NCBI GenBank assembly: GCA_037349105.1
Contig: JAYJMM010000079.1
Location: forward strand, 1,426,001-1,490,000
Reading direction: 5' to 3'
DNA length: 64,000 nt
From: Limnomonas spitsbergensis
Taxonomy: Eukaryota; Chlorophyta; Chlorophyceae; Chlamydomonadales
Shown here: one piece after another, positions 34,401 to 46,700 of the stretch
Layout of the letters: each line of letters starts with the position of its first letter
Numbering within the stretch: the stretch's first letter is position 1
Position numbers and translations under genes: made by a program
Notes under the pieces: generated by a model
Databases searched by the model: none
What the model was told of the DNA's origin: nothing
The model's input: only the letters and a program-made list of their open reading frames with translations

Positions 34401-37400
34401 CAAAATCCAGGCATTTTCTGTCCTAGGGGTTCCAATAGATGCGTGCATATTACATGTCTTCAGGAGCAGCAAGCAACCGTGCGGACACAAGCGTTACGAC
34501 ACGGACACAAATACACAAGGTTGGCCCCGGCAGGCAAAATAACACAATAGAAAAGGGAAAACCCCCCTCTCGGGAGGTGAAGATTCGAGGGGGCATCACA
34601 TCTGAGCCGTTCAACCATAAAAGGATTTTGGTGCATAACACACCTTGCATTTGTCTAAGACTTCACGTGCCTCCTCAGGTTCTGCATCCTGGTCCTTCCC
34701 ACGGATCACTCGTAGCGTGTTGTCGAAATCGAACGCACACACGCAGTTGCAGTCCTTGCCGCTGTCTCCCCCGCATGCGGGCGGGGATGAGCTGGGGCCT
34801 GGCTCAGTGGGTTCCTTGGCAGGGGGCGTTCCTTTAGAACCAGAAGGCGGGACTTCTTCCCCAGCAGGAGCAGAGGTCTCGTTGGAGGCCTTGATCTGCA
34901 TCAGCTGAAGGAACTCGGCAAGGAGCGTCTGGTTGAAAGGGGGGAAGCTTACGGGCCCCTGGGTCGTCTCATTGCCGCCGCCTGCCGCCCACTGTTTGTA
35001 ACAGGTGCCATTGTCCACACTCTTCACGGCGTACCCGAGGTCCTCCAAGCGAGCACCATCGTACTCTGGAACCTTCTCAAATATGACGCCCGCCTGAAGG
35101 TGGGACGCAGAAGGAGGCAGGGCCACTTAAAATTCAGCAGAGCTGTGCGCAAAATTCGATTCATGGGACTGCAGGGACGATGAGAATAGCCACCTCTTCC
35201 CTCCAAGAATCCTACCATGTCCCCCTGCATCCTAGCGAGGGGGTCCCATATGACATTTAAGTTGGTGTTACCGCATCGCATCGTCTTATGGGCTTCATCA
35301 ACTATTAAATTAGAGGCAAGGGACCTTCCCCAGTTGCCTCCACCACACACAGCATAAGACTGCGATCTGATACATCTGTGACCAAATTGATGTGCATACT
35401 CCATTGGCTCGCTTCCTAATTCCACAGCATGATGTTATGCATATTCGCTCGATCACAGGACTCCTCTAAGATTTCAACCGCCCTACCCTCAACCTCGTCA
35501 GCGATTTTAGCGATTGTCTTCCCTTAGATCATCAAAGAGCTTGCACACTGCATGACAAAATCTGCGCGCTTTCCTGAGGACGTTGGGGAATCCTGCCAGC
35601 TCGGCCTCACCTCATCAGCGTATTGCTGGTTGTCCCGTTGATCATCAAACAGCATGATACAGGATGGGGCAGGGGGGCGGAAGTAGTTGTAGATGCGCTG
35701 GAGCCCAGCGGTCCTGTCGGCCTCACCATACTGCATCAGGAAGGACCAGGGGTGTCATAAACTGTGTTTGTTTTCGATGGTACATGGCACGACTCATACC
35801 GCAGAGCCAGTTACAAGGGGGGGAAACAGTCCCCAGTAAAACACAGTGGAACATTTAAAAGAAAAACGTAACAATCCAGAGTATCAGAATCGATTTAAGT
35901 CTGCGGCAGGCTTCTACGGGGCTTCAGAACATATCAAAGTCCTGAAAACCACTGACAGAAACACTGTTCAGGATGAGAGGGTGCTGCATCTGTTGGGCTT
36001 GATTAGTGCTGGATTGCATGGCCAATATCTTGACAGGTTTAGAGCACCACATTTGGTCATATGTATAATGCTAAGAACGACCTGCTGGGGATTGGTGTGT
36101 GGAGGCTGAACCTAGAGCTACCCTAGCTGGGGGATGAACAAGACCTGCATTCATGAAGGCATTCCCAATGTGATGGTTGTAGTGCGCATTGCCAGACCAC
36201 CTTCAGTGTGCCCAAAAGGACTAGGCCATGACCGGCCTTTGATATGCGGCAAAAGCATGGGGCATCATTCTGCACTGGGACCCCTTGGCCTCAGGCCTAG
36301 TCATAGCTGCATTGTGGCAGTGATACCAAGTGATCCATCCACAACACGTTCCACATGTACCTGGAACGCATCACTCTCGAAGAATTCGTCGGTGAAGGTA
36401 TCTCCGTATAATTGCTGCAGGGTCGTGACAATCTTCTCCCTGTCTTCCGTGGCGCAGGAGATGGCAATGCCACAGCCTAAGGCCTGGTGGAGGCAAAAGG
36501 ATGAGAATGGCAGGGGAGGTTTTCAAATTAAAAATGTCTGTGGGATACCGTAAGGCACATGGGACCTGCTGTATGCCAACACAGGTCCCACACACACTTG
36601 ACATCAAGGACAAGAATAGGACAGCCTGAATGGATATGTATGCTTGGAACTCGAGAGGGGCCAAAAGGGCCATAAATCAAAGGCCCAGGTATACTTTTGA
36701 TCAGTGAATTCGCTGGGTTGGCGATTTCTTGGGCAAGAATTGATGTCGCTGGTATATTCCACAATGGTTTTGAAACAGGTCATGAAGTGATACAAACAGG
36801 CCCCCTCCTCATCGTTTTCCCCCTGAGTCACATTTTGTGTTGAATTCATGAGTTGAGGAGGGTTGAGCCTCCACACCATACGTATCATCAAGACTTCCAT
36901 ACATAATTGCTAGCAGGGTCAATCAGCTTAAAATCTGTTGCTGTGATTCGAAATGACAAGGCCGATGCTGGAACTTCGAATTTCAAATACGGTATGAGGT
37001 TGTTGCCATAATTGGATTGATGTGCACGTGATTGTTTTGATCGATCGAGTGCTGATCCATGGCATGCAAGCGCTGACCTGGCACAAGTGTCCATAAGCAC
37101 AGGTCCCTACATGCAGGTTCAAACGCAGGAAACCTGCCAGTCCCAACCAGGTGACATGCATGCAGGTACAAAACTAGTTCAAAGAACTGGAATTCTGACA
37201 ATCTGAAAATCCCAAACGATTCCACTCTGGTCACACGAACCCTTGAAGGGTCATCTACTACGACTGCACTGTTTATCAGGGGTTTTATATTTCCAATTTA
37301 GCATGCGAGAATGCACTACTAAAAATCTGAGGGAATCATTGGCATGGCAGCACAGCCTTCAGGTCATGAGGTGCAAGTGATCAAACTGCATTAAACAGCT

Positions 37401-38335
37401 CACCCACCCACCTTGCATGTCTCTATGACTGCACGTCCCTCCTCTGGCTCGGCGTCCGTGTCATTCCACCGAGCCACTCGCAGCGTGTTGTCAAAATTAA
37501 ATGCACACACGCATTCGCAGGGCGCACTGCTGTTACCTCCGCATGCGAAGGGCTGGGAGGTGTTCAAGGCTGGCGGCACAGAAGCGTTGCCAGGAGGCAG
37601 GGCTCCATTAAGCTGTGTTTCATTCCCAGCAATCGGCAGGAATCCGTTGCCTGTAGGTGGCAGGGTTTCATTCCCAGCAGGAGGCTGAATGTTTTCTCCA
37701 CCTGTGGGAAGGGTTTCATTCTCGGCAGGAGGCTTGGCTTTTCCTCCACCTGACAGCGGTTTTTTGTTGCCATTTGTAAGAAGAGGTAATTCCCCAGTAG
37801 GCAGAGATTCAGTCTCAGGAGAGAGGGGTTTTATGTTTGTGGTTGGCAGCGCTTCATTCCCGGCAGGAGGCTGCATGTTCTTACCAGCTGTAGGCAGGGT
37901 TTCATTTCCGGCAGGGGGCTGGGTTTCATTTCCAGGTGCTGCAAGATTGAGGTACCCATAAGGAGGCAGGGTTTCGTTGCCTGTTGGGGGCAGGGTTTCA
38001 TTTCCAGCTGCAGCCTGCACTGCCTCATCCGGTGCGACCATATAGTCCTGCATCTCCTCGGAGCCCTCAGTCTTCCCGGGGACATCCTGCCTGAGGTTAC
38101 GCTGAAGGATGAGCTTCCGGGGGACTGCCCCATGAGTGAGGCTTCGTGCTGTAGACGTCTCAGCAGCGGATGAGAAGCTGCCTGAAAGAACGGCCGCCAG
38201 TCTCGTCGCTGTTGCTGCGGCTTCCGATGATGCCGCGGATGTTTTAGGAGTGTCAGATAGGAGCAGGAGGAAAAGTAAGAAGAGGCTGACTGCTGGGCTC
38301 CACAGAAATGATCGTGAAGGTCCAACTGGAGGCAT
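31471..38335 (-). CDS. Secreted two-module HAD-phosphatase-like glycoprotein
   Basis: Seven exons, all phase 0: 38335-37412, 36483-36361, 35730-35611, 35093-34644, 33906-33784, 33034-32915, 32469-31471 (2859 nt, 952 aa). The N terminus has a signal peptide (hydrophobic SLFLLFLLLL). A linker of GNETLPP-type units supplies many N-glycosylation sequons. Module 1 (about 285-410): FNFDNTLRV, CGIAISCAT, FFESDAFQ, IMLFDD, AGVIFEK. Module 2 (about 515-640): FDFDNTLRV, CGIAISSAN, FFNSDAFQ, ILFFDD, VGVIFEK. These match HAD motifs I (DxDxT), II (S/T) and IV (DD), as in MDP1-like phosphatases. The C terminus has a Gly/Ser/Asp-rich block, then NQTLNQT sequon repeats and a Pro/Ala/Glu tail. Module 1 has Asn at the motif-I nucleophile and is probably inactive. 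It is probably extracellular, wall or endomembrane-luminal; substrate unknown. Confidence 0.88.
32480..32790. repeat. ~28-bp CAGCAGGNNGCAGGCCC tandem array
   Basis: About ten units of GAGCAGCAGGCAGGCCCAGTC type in intron 6 of the HAD-module gene, ending about 15 bp before the exon-7 acceptor. On the gene strand they are pyrimidine-rich. Confidence 0.85.
33275..33545. repeat. ~32-bp CTAGAGCTGCCCTGGCTGGGG tandem array
   Basis: Eight or so units of AATCTAGAGCTGCCCTGGCT / GACTGGGGTT type fill the 3' part of intron 5 of the HAD-module gene. Confidence 0.85.
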
Positions 38336-40742
38336 GGTGCATGCAAATCACTTTGCTACAGGCTGGAGAACTGAATTAAGGCTTGACAGATGAAGTTAGG
38401 CAAATTATCCAAACTCTGCTACTTATGAAGACGCGTGATTTCGAATGTTTGATTGAGAAGGCGAGAGGCGATTCACATCAATTCACCTGCTCACTCTGCT
38501 GATCGATCCTCCCCGCGCCGCGCGGAACGGTTGAATTCTAGCTGTTCATCAGCTTCTGGGAGAAGTCGTAATTCTCTGCCGTCCTTGTGGACTGATTGAC
38601 AGCATGCCGGCAATCACTCAGACTGAGTGACTCAGTGAGGCCTGTCGAGCATCGAATTTGTAGGCATCAGGCGCTCGGACAGGCATGCAAACGTCGCTGG
38701 CTGGACAGTTTCTGTTTCGAACAGAAGATGATATGTAATAAGGGGACGATCGGATGGCAAAATCCTACACTGCATAACATGAAGTAGCGCTTAACTGGCT
38801 TGAGGATGGGTAGCTTCTCATCAGCTACGTGCAGGTGATTGTGTGAAGGGCATCTTGGCTGCATGGGTGCAGGCCCGACGCCATTGCATCATGGGTAGCC
38901 CAGGTTTATCGGGCCAGGACGATTGTCACCAACATGATGGCCACCAAGATGAAGCTCGACTTCAGCCCTTGGATGCCAGCTGTTTCCTGGGACTCCCGCT
39001 GGGAAGCAGGGCAACCGTGCAGTAGGGCAGCAACAGGTCCATCACGCCAGCCAGGCAACCGTCCAACTGGTCAGCAGCTAGTCCAGCAGTTTGGTTGCTT
39101 CATGAAATGTGAGTATGAAGAAAGCTTTGTTTTACATGTGTTTGCTGGCATAAATTCAAAAAACACTGGCAGGCCCCCACGCACGTCGCTCACCGCTGTT
39201 GCTACCTGGCAGTGTTCCCTGACAAGGTCAAAGACAACACCTCTCAGACCTGGTCAAGCAAGGCTCGGCCACGCAGGTGACCAACAGACTGGTTGGGAGA
39301 AAACTGCAGGCAAAATTGAAGAACTAAAGAGAGGAAAACAAAGGAGAAGGGTCCCACTGCCGTGACGTATGCATGTTTGACAACACTGCAGATATTGGAT
39401 CTTTCGATGCAGCAAGTGAAGAGTTCCACCGCGACATAACAAAGTGCGTAACCATGGATATGACGATACATCTGTGGGCACTGCTAAAAAATGTTCAGCG
39501 GCCCGCAGAGGGCGGCGTGGGCGACCAAATTCTAGTTGGAAAGGCAAGGGAAGGCAGTAACTTATTAGCATAACCAATTAACAATGCAGGGTATGGGCCC
39601 TCAGGCGTTTCCAGCAATGCAGCAGGTGATCCTGTATTTTTGTTTTAGCGGATCAAGTTTTCAAGGGTTGGGCGGCCAGCCTCACACTTTGTGAAGTCCA
39701 AGCAAAGAAAATATCATTCATTTTAATCATGTATCACTATCGTTTACCCACTGAAGACTCTAAGATTGCATGTGGCCATAGAATTACACGTCACACATCT
39801 GGGCCCTGCTCAAAAGGCGCGGATGCTGGGCGTCCAGCTGTTGAAATGAGAGACAGAGAGGAAATGATGGATAAGTGAGATTGGAATAGAGAGATAAAAG
39901 GAATTGTACACAGTTTGGTCAAGATCCTCTTGAGCACACTTGTTCTCATTCGTCTGTTTAACAAGAGGCCGGTCTGCAAGAGATCCACACCGCGGGCAGA
40001 TCAAGATTACCCTTGCCCAGTCATTGAAAGAAGTTTGAGCCCCTGGTCCAAATTAACCGAATACGGATATGAGGCTTGACAACATGCCGTTGAGGTCGCC
40101 GACTCGCCGTCAATGCCTCAATGGCCAATGCTTTATGTCAGAACTTGATCGGTTACAGATGAATCGAGCCCGGGCACACAGTGCATTGATTCGGTCCTGA
40201 TACGTCGAGTCCGTGTTCTTAGGGCATAATGATCCAGTCCGGATGCATGCATGGAGTCTAAATGGAGTCCTGGACTCCTGGTGCATCAATCCATCGTCCA
40301 AGGTCTTTGGCAGTGAACAGAGACTGCCTCTCTGGCACTGAATAAATCTTTAGAGAAGTTGGGCAAAATACCCTTTATGCATGGGAGTGTTTGACTGTCT
40401 GATGGCGAGGTCACCTGGTCATGGTAATTGAGTGGTGGGTCGAAGCAGTAGCTTTTGCGCCAAGGTTCATGATTTCATGACGGCTTCATGTGCGGATGGA
40501 TTTATTACTAATATATATCTTTGGATCATGCGTGTCGCCGCGTTCATGGTTTTGGGATGCGGGGAGCAAACAGTGAATGCAAGATCGCTGGCGATCCGCT
40601 GGCGATCCTAGTCAGCATACTTGGGACTGCCGTATGCCAAGTCTCGATCTAGATCCAGCCTCCCTTCACTCCGACAAAGTTGCATCTACCCGCCAGAATT
40701 AATATTGCTTGAACAGCAAGAAGGTTCTACACCGTATTAGGC
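38336..40742. other. Divergent intergenic region
   Basis: It separates the start of the HAD-module gene (minus) from the start of the SET gene (plus), so both promoters should lie here. I found no clear TATA box or other motif. It contains copies of the 70-bp element (about 39213-39290 and 39790-39845) and of the 44-bp repeat (39664-39707). Short open frames show no family resemblance. Confidence 0.55.
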
Positions 40743-43700
40743 ATGACTGAATCGCTCCAGGCGTGGATCCGCGCGAGAGGCGGCTACCTACATCCCGATT
40801 TGAATCTTCTTGCCGAGCTTCCAAATGGAGACAGGTCAGAGGCCTGTCAATCACGTACATGCATTATGTTTCCAAACTGAATTATTCCGGCCTACACGTG
40901 AGCTTAGAATCTAGTGGGCGGACATGGCAAAGAGAATGTTAAATCTAGTCTGCAGCGACCCTGCAGCATCGAGATCCCAGCCAAACAGCTCTGCATGTTC
41001 ATTGCATAACAGGCAAGAGTTGCTGCCACTGCCAGTCGCATGGGAGGGAGTCTGACGCATGGAGCAACGTGTGCGGCATGGCTGTAGTGACATGACGGAT
41101 GCCTCGGATCCATCTTTCCCGCCTCATCTGATTTTTCTGCTCGAATTCATGCAGAAAGAAGGTGTGTAAGATGCCGATTCTCATTCCATGCCTGGATGGC
41201 CGCAGGGGTCTCATGGCCTCTGTTGCTATCGCTGAGAGCTCCATTCAGCTTGCACACAAATCATGTGTCCGGAACTGATTTGCCACTTCCTTTCTTCTTG
41301 GGTGGCTGCAGGGGAGTCGTGGCATCTGCTGATATCGCTGAGGGCACCAATCTGGTGGTCCTCCCTGTCACCTGTACGATGCACCTTCCCACTGCAGACC
41401 AGATCAAGAGGTGGGTGGATGCGTGAGTGTTTGGATGGATGGATGGATGGGTGGGTGGGTTGGTCCGTGAGTGGATGAATTGATAGGTGAACGGGCTCAG
41501 GGGGGACCTTGGTATGGAATCTTGCATGATGCACCTTCTCATTGTACACCAGGTCAAGAGTTGGGTGGATGTGTGAGTGGATACGTGGATGGATGAGTGG
41601 ATGGATGAATGGATGGATGAGTGGGGGGACGTATGAGTGGATATGTCGGTGGGTGGGTAGATGGTGGACCTTGGTATGGAATCCTGCATGATGCACCCTC
41701 CCACTCCATATCAGATACAGAGGTGTGTGTGTGTGTGGATGGATGTGCGAGAAACCTGCTCACATAATCATGAACGTGGTACCTTCCCACGGCATACGAG
41801 ATCAACATGTGAGTGGGTGAGAGGGATGGAGATGGGGGACAGCAAACCAGGTTAAGAGGTGGGTGGGGGAGGGTCGAGTGGGTTGGGAACTGCAGACCAG
41901 GGCATCAGGTGGATGGGTGCGCCACTCCAAGCCTGGCGAGGCAGCAAGTCAATCAGTTCAGATTTCAAGGGGGGGCCCTTTTGTGAGGATTGATGGAATG
42001 CGTAGAGGATGTATCCGCAAGCTACCTGTGCTTATATAGTAATGTCAGTGGGCACGATGACACCTTTGACAGGCCACAGGACAGCCACCACTGGGCCAAC
42101 TACTGGGCCAACCACTGGGCCAGGCAGTAGCAAATCTGATTGGCATTTGGTTATGCGGCACTGACATACCGGAGGGTGTCGCAGCATGCGTACTTGCTCC
42201 GGATCCAGTTTGAACGTGCCTACCTTCTTGAAGTTTGAATGTACGTACCTCACTTCAAATAAAATTGAATGTCTCCTGTTTTTGCATGTTTGTAGTGGTG
42301 TCAGCTGCTCCGAAGCTGCTTCATACCTGGTTACGGAGCATGCCGGCACTAGCCCCTTTCTGGCAACAGTGCTGGTCGTAATGAGCGAAATGGCCAGGTA
42401 AATGAAAAGGCAAATGCGGGCGAGTTTGGTGTCCACTTGGTTGGGTGCTGTTCTGGGCTTTCACAGACAGGGGTTGTAGGTCAGCCTGTAGGGGCAGTGG
42501 GCCTGCCTGTAAAGGCAGTATGGTTCTTGTCCTGTTGACTTTACCTGGAGGCCCTGCCACAATTCATATACCGTATCTGTGATGTAGCTCAATTGTAGCT
42601 GAAATAAAATTATACGAGTTAGAACCTCTCCCTGACCTTACCCTTAATCCTGCCTGCATGCCCAGGCTCTTGGCCTGTTCGTTCTGCCCCTACCTGGCGG
42701 CAATGCTGAAAGGAACATATGTTTGCTGTAGCTGTATTGTAGCTGAAACAATTGCTGTTATGTTGTAAGTCGTACCCTGCCCCTTAATCCCGCTTGCATG
42801 CACAGGGGTGAGGCTTCTTCGTTCTGGCCCTACCTGGCGGCACTGCCAAAAATAGCAGAGCTGTGATGTAGCTGAATAGTCTCTGAAATAATAGTTTATA
42901 AGTTCAAATAATAGTTTATAAGTTAGAGCCCCTCCCTTCATCCCGTTTGAGTACACAGGGGTGATGCTTCTTCATTCTGTGCCCCTGCCAGGCGGCACCA
43001 CTGAAGAGAACATTTCTGTGAGGTAGCTGAATTGTAGCTGAAACAAGAGCGTATTAATTGTAGGTCGTACCCTGTCCCTTAATCCTGATTGCATGCACAG
43101 GGGTGAGGCTTCTTCGTTCTGGCCCTACTTGGCGGCACTGCCGAAGGAGGATGTCAACTGCCTCCTCAGCTGGAGCGACGTGGAGAGGAAGGAGCTCAAG
43201 GGTGAGGGCGGCAGGGGAGAGGATGGCAGGGGAGAGGGAGAGGAGGGCAGGGGAGGAGGAGGAGGGCAGAGGAGAGGGAGAGGAGGGCAGGGGAGAGGGA
43301 GAGGAGGGCAGGGGAGAAGGAGGAGGGCAAGGGAGAGGGAGAGGAGGGCAGGGGAGAAGGAGGAGGGCAGGGGAGAGGGAGAGGAGGGCAGGGGAGAAGG
43401 AGGAGGAGAGGCAGGGATAGGGTGAGATGGTCCACCGCACGTCCGGCCATTCAACCCTTGCTCCCATCTGACTCTCCCTCCGCTCCTGACCCTGCTCCCC
43501 ACCATTGAGGGCTCCGGGGACGACCTCCCTTCTGTCCTGTTTGAGCTCAAGGTGGTGACCCGCATGTCTGGCCACCCGACCCTTTCTCCCATCTGGCCCT
43601 CCCTTTGCTCCTGACCCTGTTTGGCCCTGACTCTCATCTGTGCCTCACCCCGCACCTGCTGTCTTAATTCTTGCTGTCTTAATTCAGGCACCACTATTGA

Positions 43701-46700
43701 GAGCGCCGGGGACGAACCCCCTTCCGTCCTGTTTGAGCGCGAGGTAGTACCCCGCATGTCGGGCCGCCCGGACCTTTGGCCGGCGCCCTTTGCGACCCTG
43801 GAGAAGTTCCTGCGTGTGGTCGGCCTGGTGCAGAGCCGCGCCTTTCATCTGGAAGCGGAGAACTGGATCACAGGGACCAAAAAGGTGGGAGGTATGGGGC
43901 TGTTCAGCTGCCACAGCCGGACCGCCCTGCCCCACCTCGCCCCACCTCGCCAGCTGGACCGCCCTGCCCCACCTCGCCCCACCTCGCCAGCTGGACCGCT
44001 CTGCCCCACCTCGCCAACCCCACTTCGCCGCACAGCCTGATGTTGATGGGTGGTGCTTGAGGGTTTTGATATCTTCCTCATCCCGCTATTGACGCAGATA
44101 CCAGCCACCGTTGCGCCTCCCTGACCCACCTCATCAGCACACTGAGCTTGCTGCTCCCACCACACTTGGCCGCAGGCCGTGACGTAGCCGATTTGTAGCC
44201 GAAGCTTATTAAAAAAGACTGCCGCACATACTACACAGCCCCACCTCGCCAGCACACTGAGCACACACCCTGGTGTCTGTTGGGTGTTACAGGAGGGTGC
44301 CGATCTCTTCCTCATCCCCGCTATCGACATGATCAATCACAGCACAGAGGTCAGCCGCCGCTGCACCTCCCTTCACAAGATGGACACACCCATGAGCATT
44401 GAGGTGGATGGCAAGCAGCTGGAGTTCTCAACATTCTTTGCAATGAAGGCAGGCGAGTGTGTGCATGCGCCCGGCCGGGGCAGAGTAGGGTAGTAGGGCA
44501 AGCAGCTGGAGTTCTCAACATTCTTTGCGATGAAGGCAGGCGAGTGTGTGCATGTAGTGGCAAGGGCAGTAGGGCAAGCAACTAGAGTTCTCAACATTCT
44601 TTGCGATGAAGGCAGGCGAATGTGTGCATGTGGCCTGCCTTGGGGCAGTAAACCTGAAGAAAAACAGGCAGGGGCTGAGACCTAAGGGCAGTTGGTCAGC
44701 TTGATTTCTCAACATCTTGAGTGTTGACGGCATGCAAGTGCGCACTCGTCCTCGATTCATGGGCTCAGTAGGGGAGTAGGGGCAGTAGGGCAATCAGCTG
44801 GAGTTGTCAACGTTCTTAACGATGAAGGCAGGCGATCACGTCCATCACGACCTCACTGGGCATGCGAGCCAGGGGATAGGCTTGACTACAGGGGTTGGTA
44901 GGGCAAGCAAGCAGCTGGTCAACCCCATTTAGCACACCCGGTTTAGCAAATACACGTGTGCCCTGCCAGGTGGGGGCTATACTTGGCAAATGTGCATGGG
45001 CTTGGTAGTGGGGTAGGCTTGTGGGCAGTGGAGGTAGGGCAAGCAGCTGGAGATTTTGACATTTTTCATGAGGACGGCAGGCTAGTGCTGCATTTCCCTT
45101 TGTCCGTGCGCTCACAGCACCAGTGGTCTGGATAAGGCTTGAAGGCAAGGGCAGTTGGGTTGGTCGTGGCACAGGGCGATGGTACAGCCTATCAAGTGTG
45201 GGTGTGGGTCGCGATTGTCTTTACTCAGAGACCTCTAAATCCAACAAGATCCAACAAGATCTAACAAGATCCAACAAGATCTAACAAGATCCAACAAGAT
45301 CTAAAACAATGATTCAAATTGTGCAGATCGACCCCTGGTAGCTGGCCAGCAGGTGCTGCATACGTATGGGGATCTTTCAGACGCACAGGTGAGGCCTGGA
45401 AGGACATTTGTATGCAATGTGCGTATTGGGCTTGGCCTGGGTTTTTCTACGCATTTTATGCAATGCACATATGAACCCTGCGCAAATCATGCATAATGGT
45501 TGGCTGCTCTGTGTATTTCCTCATGGTGAACATCCTCTGGTGAGCGTTGTTTGGGTTAAAGGTTACTTAGGAGGGTTTGGGGTTGAAAAAAAACACATTA
45601 CCAATTGTCGTCGCTAGGTTGTATTCTGAATGTCGAGCTTGGGTAAAAACACAAGTAAAAAGCGAATTGATCCCATCTATAGTATGCATTTATGCAGAGC
45701 CTGGCATAAAATATTAAATGATTAAATAATTTATGCAGAGCCTGATTATTATTATTTATCACTACTACCGGTACCGGTGTGTCGGTATTATTTTTTGCTC
45801 TGAGGGCAGAATTACAAAAAATGTGAATTTACACCCAAGGGCAGGCAAATCAAGTCTGCAGTACACTGGCAGCTCATAGATAAGCAATTTACCATTCCAT
45901 GCGAGGATACAGGAATTTGGTCAAGAATTTTGATCCTGGCGGGGCAAAACTGGCCAGGCAGGCACAAACACTTGATGTCAAAAGATTCGAGTTGCCCATT
46001 TGGGAGGAGATGGACTTGTTAATCAATTTGAACGCTGCGGAGCATCGTCATGTAGGGGTTGCGGATGATGAGTGGCATACTGCAGATTTGCTTTGCCTGC
46101 CCGTTGTTTACTTGTTTGGGTCGAGGGATCCATGAATTCACCAATTACCGGTATCGATTGTCACCGCCAGTTGTCAGTCAAAAATTGAGAGGCTTGGTCG
46201 AATATTTGCTGTGAGGGCAGCATTAAAATAAATCGTTTTTCACATCCCAGGTAAATCTACAGTAGTGCAGGAGCATTGAGCAAGGGCATTCTCTCAAAAC
46301 AAACTTAACCTGAAACCCTTAGCATGGAGCAAGGGCATTCTCTCCTTGAGCCCAAATCACGGGTTGGCTGGACATGGCAGATCCTTGCCGGGACGCCAAC
46401 ATGCATCCCAGCTAGTTGTGCTGGAATAGCTGGCAAACGGCTGAGTTTGTTCAATTTATGGATTTGGATGCAAGTAATCCACGGTGATAATCCCCAAGCT
46501 GGGGGCACCGGCGTGAAAATGCCGCCGCTATCCCCTACGCTCCATGGATGGATTCATTATATCAATCCATCTGTGTATTACATGGTTCTGGCCCGCCCTG
46601 TGTGTCTGTGTGTGTGTCTGTGAGTGTGTGTAGCTTCAGTGCAAACCTACAGTTCCGGCCTGTCCAGTGTGTCTGTATAAGTGCGTGTGTATGTAGCTGC

